Positions 56,165 to 64,000 of a stretch of 64,000 nt of DNA are shown here, piece by piece (within the stretch, counting starts at the first letter, position 1; each line of letters opens with the position of its first letter). The translations under genes were made by a program, and so were the position numbers. This DNA comes from Limnoperna fortunei (lineage: Eukaryota; Mollusca; Bivalvia; Mytilida; Modiolidae): NCBI GenBank assembly GCA_944474755.1, contig OX104118.1:74913865-74977864 (forward strand). The letters are read 5' to 3'. Under the pieces are notes generated by a model. The model worked only from the letters and a program-made list of their open reading frames with translations. It ran no database searches and was not told the origin of the DNA.

Positions 56165-57621
56165 ACTAGTAGTTTGTTGATGTCAAGACGTACCATCCGA
56201 ATGGTCGATAAAAAAAATAATGCAGTCGATGGTAAAAAGAGACGGATGCTCTACTGTCAGATTAAACTGTGCCGTTTTTTAAAATGAAATAATGTGCTCC
56301 GGATAAAAAGATTTCTATGCTGCTTTGCCCTTTTTCAGAAGAAATAATGTGCTCCTGTTAAAAAGACTTCTAAGCTTCTATGCGTCTTAGGTTTTGGATG
56401 TCCGCGTTTAGTTTTCCATATGTTTTGCTTAAGACGATATTTTGTTGATACGTTAAAATATACTCTAATACATATTTTTAAATGTCAACTGCTAACAAGA
56501 GTGGCTAATTATTTCAATTTAACGGTTCTCTTGTTGATATAGACATTTACAGAACTTAAATCGATCAGTGCCGGGTTCATTGTCCACGTTGTGGAATTAT
56601 GGTCTTCTTAGGTGTTTTCGATAAGAAGGTATTTTCGATAACTGGTTTATTTTTATTTCTGCTATGATTACTAATTCCGTTTATATATAGAACCAAAACC
56701 TTAACATGTCATGGTTGACGTATGGGATACAACTTTAAAAAATAATGCCTTCTAAAAAATAATTTAACTTTTCTTTTATCCATGTCATTTTCATCTGTCT
56801 TTTTTATGCCCTTGTACCCATGGCTTCAGATTGATCAGATATCACAATTAAAAAATCAAAACAGTTTGTCACATATCAAATGACCATTAACTGATTTAAA
56901 TTTGAGAGGCTCTAAATAGCAGATTTTGTAATTTTACTGCATATATTTGTAAGACTTATCCTTTTGTCAATTGTGCTTAGTAATCTTTTTTCCTTTTTTT
57001 TATTTGTAGACTTACTAAAACAGGTATAACATACAGACAATGGTCTCCAACTCAAATGGTTAAACTGATATCCATAATTAACCTAGGTATTGTTTTCATC
57101 GATCAATCATGAAAACATGACCTAGGGTAATTATGGATATCGGTATAAAAGAATTATTTCGTCTGTTAATTTTCCAATGAACCAAGTTAATTGATACAAA
57201 TTAAACAAGCTAACCATAAACGAACTTTAAACCGTCGGAATTAAAGTTAAAATTAAAGTCCACACATGTCTATTATATTCATTTATTCTTTTTGGGTCAT
57301 TGATTTGTTAAGGTAACTCGGTAAAATGTTCATTCACACAAAGACGAAAAACTTCCCTTTGTCGTCTCCAGTATAAACCAGAAGTAACTATCATTGAGTT
57401 GCATTATAAATATAGAGACTTGAGATATAAAACGTAACTTTATAAAATAACATATGAACGAGGAACAATTTACACAAACTTCCAAATATCCGATTATTAA
57501 CTTCTCACGTGTTATAATTGATTCAGTACTGGATATATATAAGGAATAATATATGTAAATCGTGTTGGTCCACAGGGTCTCATGACATTGTATTAGTATA
57601 ACATGATTATATCCGATACAG
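56165..57621 (+). other. 5' flank of copy C
   Basis: It is homologous to 21455-22966 with several indels. Shared landmarks are TGTCAAGACGTACCATCCGA, AATGCAGTCGATGGTAAAAA, GATCAGTGCCGGGTTCATTG and AATGTTCATTCACACAAAGA. It includes a palindrome at 57067-57141. The promoter is expected here but not resolved. Confidence 0.55.
57067..57141. repeat. Palindrome in the copy C 5' flank
   Basis: GATATCCATAATTAACCTAGG (57067-57087) pairs with CCTAGGGTAATTATGGATATC (57121-57141). TGTTTTCAT / ATGAAAACA form inner arms. Copy B keeps only the right half (CCTGGGGTAATTATGGATATC, 22467-22487). Confidence 0.8.
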
Positions 57622-57687
57622 TGTGTAGAACCTGGACTTATTTCTCATTACATAACAGTACCATACAAACTAACAGTTGTAGCACAG
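57622..57687 (+). other. Putative noncoding upstream exon, copy C
   Basis: It is bracketed by ATCCGATACAG and a GTAAAT donor and is the counterpart of 22967-23027. The shared end is CAGTTGTAGCACAG. The 5-base length difference argues against coding. Confidence 0.5.
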
Positions 57688-58675
57688 GTAAATTTAGTAT
57701 ATGAACATTTTTAAACATACAGTCGCTAAAGGTGGAACATCAGAGGTTCTTACTATATATATATATATGCACTGAGAACTTAAATATGTGTCTCCAATTA
57801 TCCTCTTATAGTCAGTTATAATCACTGTTTGTTACAGTCAGTTTATTTTAAAAGTTTGCATTTTTTGTAACACTTGAAAATTTCAGAAAGTAATTGGCAT
57901 TATTCTTTTCATCTGAGAGATATTCATGTAAACCAAACTATTGATGTTTGCACCGGTTACACATGCAAAACGTTTAAAGTAGAACAAGTGCTGGTTGGGT
58001 TGAAGTCATCATGATATAGTTACACCGGGAAAACATTTATTTTATTCCTGCAAAGAAGTTTTTTCTTCATTTTCATTTTTACTTCAATTTCCTATATTAC
58101 ATGTTTTGAATCACCACTGATGTTTTTAATTGCCACTGACTTGTCGAAGAGTCTGGCGTTGTAACTTTTAACACAACGAATTCTGTGATAGCATTTTGAG
58201 CAACCACTAGTTCGATTCCTCTACTGGAGACTGTTAGATCCTGGGGGTATCACCAGTCCAGAATTACACTTCGTTACTGACACGAATATCATTGATTTTT
58301 TCAATGATATTGTTATTTTCTGTAATTACTGCCTTAAAATTTCGACAATGAATTAAAATTAAGTTTTTTTAATTTGCAAAATGTAATTAGTCTTAGCCGG
58401 TTTGATAAAACTTTTGGATTTTTGGATCATTTTGTTGGTAAAATTCTTCTATGTTTGGGATTCTAATATCTTTGTTGCTGGACTTCACCCACGAGTCTTC
58501 ATTGGAAAATTAGTAAATTTTATATTCTTCTTTATTCTGAAATTTAAGATTATAATAATATTTTCAATTGTATTCAGATTCAAATTCAAGATTTGAATTA
58601 AAAGATCTGTAATGAAGATGGGCTTAAACATATAAAACCAAAAGATTTTATGAAAGAATGTATTGACTTTGGATA

Positions 58676-59411
58676 ATGGATTTCGATTGTCCATTTGTTG
58701 GTAGAAATCACTACTTTGAAAATCTGTTGGAGAGATGGGAGGAGTTACGATGCATTGGCATATACGGTACGAGATCTGTTGGAAAAACAAGATTTGTAAA
58801 AGAGCTGTTAAAAATAATATCTGAGAAATTTACAAACAGCAAACATTGTTCAGCATGGATAGACCTGAGAAATCTTCAGTCTCTTAGACAAATTATCCTG
58901 GTATTATCACAAAAATTGGAGATACCAATCGATGAAGAAGGTGAATTCTTTCATACTGTTCTGACACGTTTTACGGAAACAGGCCATCCATTTATTATTA
59001 TTCTTGACAATGCTGAAGATGTTATTGATTCTGAGTTGAAAGCAAAATTTGTGGACCTTTGTAAATTGTTTACAAACCAAAACAATAAAATAAAGGTAAT
59101 CATAACATCCACTTGCTTACTGAATGATAAGTTTTGCCCTAATGACTGTTATATTGACATAGAACTGTCTCCCCTGACAATGATAGAGTCCAAGGAATTG
59201 TTACTAAAGTCTGCTCCATCAGTTGACTTTGGGATTTATTTGGATAAAATTGCAGAACTTTGTGAAGGTCTTCCACTAGCTTTGCTAATGACAGGTTCTG
59301 AGTTGGAACATGATGGTGGTTTATTAGATCCAATCGATATGGTGGAATTACTATGCAAATGTCGTCTGAAAGTTTTGAGTCAAGATTTGTATCCAATACA
59401 AGAAAGAATAG
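58676..59411 (+). CDS. Copy C exon 1 (NB-ARC nucleotide-binding domain)
   Basis: It is 736 nt, phase 1 at the GTAAAA donor (59412). It differs from copy B by scattered substitutions such as FENLL for FEKLL and LRCIGIYG for LRCICIYG; the P-loop ends KT instead of KS. No frameshift is present. Confidence 0.92.
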
Positions 59412-62400
59412 GTAAAAAATTACGTGTGAAGTTATCACTGAAGTGTGCATGAGCCTATCATATTTGAAAAGGAGTTTTGGAATGAAACATTTAAATCACT
59501 GTGCAAACTTAATTTTTTCTTTGCTTTGTTTATATTCGGGTAAACATCACTTTCGACAAAGGAGAAAACCTAACATTTAACATTTGTATATTCTTTTCTG
59601 AAAACAATTAGAACATATAAACCCAACTTGTTATAGATAATCCTAGAAGTTATCAAAATTGTTTCAAACCTCCCGGTTTTCCAACCACATTATTTACAAA
59701 TTAATAACATAAGTCGAACTCCAGTAGCTCGAACTCGGATCGCTCGAACACCCGGGATTTCTCGAACATCCGGGATTTCTCGAACACCTATCAAATTGCG
59801 AAACTGTTCCCCTATATAATCAATGTTAAAAATGCTCCGATTTCTCTAAAACTCGAACTAAATGAGCAGTCCCAATACTAAAAATCCACTGAAAAAACCA
59901 TGTATAATTCGAATTCGTTATTTATAGATTATTTACGTTTTTTTAAACGAGATGCATTTTCTCGTCGTATCTCATCGAAGGGCGACAGCCCTGAGATGAG
60001 ATGGCGGATGGCGAGAAAGTGCATCGAGTTTCAAAAGACGTAAATAATCTGTTTATCGCTGTTTTGTAACATTGTGACGTCACAGTGTTTACTTAACGAC
60101 GTCTTAACAGCGGGCTGAGATGGGCCCATCTCACGCTAGTAGAGTGAGATGGAATAATATCGCACATAAAGATCAAAGGAAAATACTGCAAAATAGCGAT
60201 AAGCAATAATACTTATCAATCCTTGTGCACAAAATTAAACAAGAAAAATAACAGTTAACATTTTTATTTTAGCAAAAACATAAATACGTACTTCAAACTA
60301 AGATTTATATATGAAATGCAATGACGAAACAAACCCAATTTAAATAATCCAATGTGACAGGAAATTAATTGAAATATATAGACCGATATCGATTTCGGTT
60401 CACTCAGGAAACATTTCCGGACATCACCAGCCCTGGTTTCTCGAACTCCCGATTTCTCGAACAATTTTTGTCGGCCCGTTCGAGTTCGAGCCATTAAAGT
60501 TCGATTGTAGTTGATAACTATTTTCAGTTTCAAATAATTATATTCCTTGTTTTTTCGAGACATGGATACTTTGCTGGTTTTGTTAAATATGCACATTGAG
60601 TTAATTTTTATTAATTAAACATTTTGTCCTTTTAAAAAATCTTAGCCAATTTTACCTTAACCTATTACGAATTATCTTTGGTGTGCTCATTTCCAAAATT
60701 ATCTTCAGGCATTTGTTAGCCCATAACTTTAACCAATATGGCCACAATTACTACAAGTACCAACTATTGGTACAGTATTTTTGCTTTATTTAGTGAAAGT
60801 GAGTTATTACAGGTTTCTAGGTTAATGAGTACAAAATTAGTTAACACCACTTGCAAAGCACAGGTGCTAAAAATTAAATATTAAAGATACATCTATCAAC
60901 TTTTCTTTCTAGGTACTTATGCGTCTTCCATAATGTATATAAAAGTGATAATGAGGCAGTGGTAAGAATATTATCTTTTAAAGTCGTTACTACAATTTAA
61001 AAATTTAACATGAAAATCTAAAGTGTTGTGACAGTAATAAACAATTTGACGTCGCAGTGGTGAATTTTGGTTTGTATATGTACAATTAAAGTGTATATCT
61101 TTTTTATTCTGTTTTCAATTTTAGCGCCTATGTACACACAATTCTTGAACAGACTATCAGCTGTATTGAAAGAAAAATTAGGAATACTCAGTTATATTCC
61201 CGGGACATTTTCTGTTCAGCAGGCAACTAAGATATTAGGTAAGATCAATAATATTTTGAATTAAAATACCAATTCACACACTACAATAATGGAAGCGGAA
61301 GGTTTGGCATGCCATAAAACCTGGTTTAACTCACCATTAATTTTTAAAATGCCTGTACCAAGTCAGAAACATTGCTGTAGTTGCTATATTTTTGTTTGTT
61401 GGTTCAAGGGTTGGCCGGTTTCTCGGACTTTGATTTGTGGACTGTTATTCAATCTTAATCTTGTCCGCATGTCTCCGAGATGCAATGTCCAATCAATATG
61501 AAACTTTGGTCACATGTTAACGGTGATCTAAAGGTTTGCAATCCATTTTTGGAATTTTCAAAATGGCTGCCATTTCCATGGAAACGGGGTCAATATGAAA
61601 GACATTTGCATTAGGCTGAACATTATGGGGGCAATGAGAATTCGTTTGGGAGACTTCTGTGTTGGCATCCCAACACAATCAGCATTATTTGTTATTACCT
61701 TCATTCATAATAAAGGTGCACCAAGAAAGCAACTTTTATATTATGTGAGGGGGGAGGGGGTCTGGCATTTTTTTTGGATAATTTGTTTCCTGCCCAGTTG
61801 ATTTGATACATGTAAATATAAGTCTATGTTATTGTTAATATCAGTTTATGATATCAATTATTGGTATAAGTATCAATCCATGTTATTGTTCTCTTTATAT
61901 ATCAATCATTCATTATGATCTCTGTATATACCAATCCTTGATAATGGTATCTGTATATATCAATCCATTATTATGGTCTATGTATATATCAATCTATTAT
62001 TATGGTCTTTGTAAAAATCAATCCTTGATAATGGTCTCTGTATATATCAATCCTTGATAATGGTCTCTGTATATATCAATCCATGATAATGGTCTCTGTA
62101 TATACCAATCCTTGATAATGGTCTCTGTATATATCAATCCTTGATAATGGTCTCTGTATATACCAATCCTTGATAATGGTCTCTGTATATATCAATCCTT
62201 GATAATGGTCTTTGTACAAATCAATCCTTAATAATGGTCTGTGTATATATCAATCCTTGATTGTGGTCTCTGTATATATCAATCATTGATTATAGTCTTT
62301 ATATATATCAAACCTTGATTATGGTCTCTATATATATCAATTCTTGATTATGGTCTCTGTGTATATATCAATCCTTGATTGTGGTCTCTGTATATATCAA

Positions 62401-64000
62401 TCATTGATTATAGTCTTTATATATATCAAACCTTGATTATGGTCTCTATATATATCAAACCTTGATTATGGTCTCTGTGTATATATCAATCCTTGATTGT
62501 GGTCTCTGTATATATCAATCATTGATTATGGTCTTTATATATTATAAACCTTGATTATGGTCTCTATATATATCAATTCTTGATTATGGTCTCTGTGTAT
62601 ATATCAATCCTTGATTGTGGCTTATATATATATTAATCATTGATTATAGTCTTAATATATATCAAACATTGATTATGGTCTCTGTATATATCAAACCTTG
62701 ATTATGGTCTCTATATATGCCAATCCTTGATTGTGGTCTCTATATATACCAATCCTTGATTAGGGTCTCTGTTAAAATCAATTCATGATAGTTTGCATCT
62801 GTTAATATCAATATATGATAGATAGTTTGCATCTGTTAATATCAATATATGATAGATAGTTTGCATCTGTTAATATCAATATATGATAGATAGTTTGCAT
62901 CTGTTAATATCAATATATGATAGATAGTTTGCCTCTGTTAACATCAATTCCTGTTAGTTACATTTGTTATTATTAATCCTTAGTATTGGTCCTTTTAATA
63001 TCAATGCAGAAGGAAAACACCCACTAATTCAGTTCTTTAGATTTTCTAGTAATTTTGTTTATTGTTGAATGTGTATAGCTCCGCTCACCTTAACATGACC
63101 AACTCCATGTATCGAGAATGGCATCCCCACTTTTAAAACTTCTAACAGAAAAACCACCTTCCGGATAAACCCCACTCTAAAAATAACACTTTCATTTAAG
63201 AAAATCGTTGTTAATAAGTCATGTAGTAAATGTGACATGCAATATCCTAACACCATTAAAAAATTGTTACCATAAATTCACCTTTCAGAAAAATGTTAAT
63301 TTATTAGAATCCATTGGGTAGTTTTCAATAAACACTAAGTTGAACACGACTATTTTGTTTAAGTGCATTGATACTATAATAGTGGCTTGTTAATATCAAT
63401 CCATTATAGTTGCCTCTGTTAATATCAATGTCAGCTTGTCTACTTTACCCACATGTCCACTGTGGCAGTGGGCGCAGTGTGGGCAAAATTTCAACCTTGT
63501 TTACTTTGTTCATCTGTCCACAGTAGGAGTCGACACAAGGTGGACCAAACGTCCAGCTTGTCTACTTTGCTCACCATTTCGCTGCGGGAGTCGGCGCAGG
63601 GTGGGCTAAACTAGCTTGTCTACTCTTCCCACCAGTCCACTGTGGGACTGGGCACGGGGTGGCAGAACTAGCTTTTCATCTCTGTCTATCTGTCCAAGGT
63701 GATAATTGGTACAGGGTGGCAAAACATCTTGTCTATTCTACCACTGCTTAAAGTAGCACTGTTTGCTTTCCTTTTTTATATACTATTAACATGATACACT
63801 CACCGTGTAGGATACAAACAAAAACATATATATCCTGATGCTTAGTATTTTTACAAATTAGAGTGGACTTTGGTAGGCTGTTAAATTTATACGAGGAGGA
63901 GACATTGGTGGGCACCCCACTGTATAAGGGCAGAGGATATCGGTGGCCGCCCACTGTATACCAGTGGCAAAAGGCAGAATCAACATGAGCTATAGTGTAT
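58676..64000 (+). CDS. NB-ARC-TPR STAND NTPase, copy C (3' partial)
   Basis: Exon 1 is 58676-59411 and exon 2 is 61125-61238; the window ends in intron 2 about 60 bases before the expected exon 3. The 283 codons present are open. Walker A is GTRSVGKT (31-38), Walker B IIILD (107-111), the sensor-like strand KVIITST and GLPL at 198-201, so all nucleotide-binding motifs are kept. Exon lengths equal those of copy B exactly. The start ATG context (TTTGGATAATGG) and the splice sites are identical to copy B. Intron 1 carries a Tigger-like insertion and lacks the 1.06-kb element of copy B. The TPR half must lie beyond the window. Confidence 0.88.
59712..60507. mobile_element. pogo/Tigger-like nonautonomous DNA transposon in copy C intron 1
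   Basis: A 796-base insertion flanked by TA on both sides (59710-59711, 60508-60509). Copy B has the uninterrupted site with a single TA. The inverted ends are AGTCGAACTCCAGTAGCTCG on the left and the complement of CGAGCCATTAAAGTTCGATT on the right. Subterminal TTTCTCGAAC repeats occur on both sides. TA target duplications and TCGAAC-rich ends are typical of the Tc1/mariner pogo-Tigger group. There is no transposase frame. An internal foldback (59927-60049) lies in the middle. Confidence 0.8.
59927..60049. repeat. Imperfect foldback inside the Tigger-like element
   Basis: GATTATTTACGT...GATGCATTTTCTCG...TCTCATCGAAGGGC pairs in order with GCCCTGAGATGAGA...CGAGAAAGTGCATC...ACGTAAATAATC. This gives a bulged stem of roughly 55 bases per arm. 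Confidence 0.75.
61125..61238 (+). CDS. Copy C exon 2
   Basis: The acceptor is TTCAATTTTAG and the donor GTAAGA at 61239; 114 nt. It encodes APMYTQFLNRLSAVLKEK and LSYIPGTFSVQQATKIL. Confidence 0.88.
61815..62990. repeat. 29-bp minisatellite in intron 2 of copy C (about 40 units)
   Basis: The unit TATATATCAATCCTTGATAA + TGGTCTCTG repeats every 29 bases with ATTATGG, GATTGTGG and CTTTATATA variants. The last part shifts to a GATAGATAGTTTGCATCTG-type unit. It is homologous in position and motif (ATCAATCC.TGATAATGG) to 175-2731 and 27520-27760. Confidence 0.92.
63435..63745. repeat. About 57-bp tandem repeat (intron 2 of C)
   Basis: Five or six diverged units (GTCCACTGTGGCAGTGGGCG, GTGGGCTAAACTAGC, TTGTCTACTTTGCTC) match the copy B array at 28195-28445. 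Confidence 0.75.
63865..63970. repeat. 35-bp repeat (intron 2 of C, about 3 units)
   Basis: Units with GACATTGGTGGGCACCCCAC and TGTATAAGGGCAGAGGATAT match 28555-28965. Copy C has about a quarter of the copy B units. Confidence 0.75.

Noticed and set aside
56012..56287. 91-codon ORF at the start of the copy C unit as an extra coding exon
   Set aside because: The shared ATGTCAAGACG segment in copy B (21459) shifts frame after about 17 codons, so the reading frame is not conserved although the DNA is.
60264..60596. 110-codon minus-strand ORF as a transposase
   Set aside because: It covers the right end of the Tigger-like element and flanking intron and shows no DDE-type motif.

Overview
The window is AT-rich eukaryotic nuclear DNA, most likely from a bivalve mollusc and possibly a mussel-like (Mytilida) genome. 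The evidence is GT-AG introns, LINEs with endonuclease/RT ORFs, tRNA-headed SINEs ending in a CAAACAAACAAA tail, foldback elements and large intronic minisatellites. The species call is an inference from repeat content that I recognise, not from a search.

The host content is a head-to-tail cluster of three copies (A, B, C; all + strand) of one gene. I reassembled the exons by comparing the copies and following intron phase. Copy B (24130-35065) is complete: eight coding exons join without a stop into 793 codons. The predicted protein is a STAND NTPase. An NB-ARC module starts almost at residue 1 (Walker A GTRSVGKS, Walker B ending in Asp, a sensor-like strand, GLPL, and a winged-helix domain with an IHG triplet at the MHD position). 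A linker and a C-terminal TPR solenoid follow. Copy A enters the window inside exon 2 and ends at 15042. Copy C starts at 58676 and leaves the window about 60 bases before its exon 3. B and C also share a small noncoding upstream exon and 5' flank, so the duplicated unit is about 34.5 kb.

Layout. 1-15042: gene A. Intron 2 is a 2.5-kb, 29-bp minisatellite. Intron 5 holds a 75-bp minisatellite split by a LINE with an intact 1188-codon ORF. 15043-21455: spacer with SINE, RT-element and palindrome fragments and a decayed LINE (18495-21200). 21455-35065: 5' flank and gene B; its introns carry a 1.06-kb TIR element and several short tandem arrays. 35066-56165: repeat-dominated spacer with a decayed LINE carrying a coiled-coil plus SGNH-hydrolase-like ORF1 (37100-43257), scattered RT-element fragments, a LINE C-terminal ORF (46680-47636), SINEs, local duplications and a broken ORF resembling the C-terminus of PHYHIP-like proteins. 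56165-64000: 5' flank and gene C, with a pogo/Tigger-like TA-flanked insertion in intron 1 and the 29-bp minisatellite in intron 2.

The genes look like an expanding family of intracellular sensor ATPases of NLR-like architecture. The introns diverge by independent array growth and transposon insertion while the exons stay open. An immune role is inference from architecture and tandem expansion; the sequence does not show it directly.
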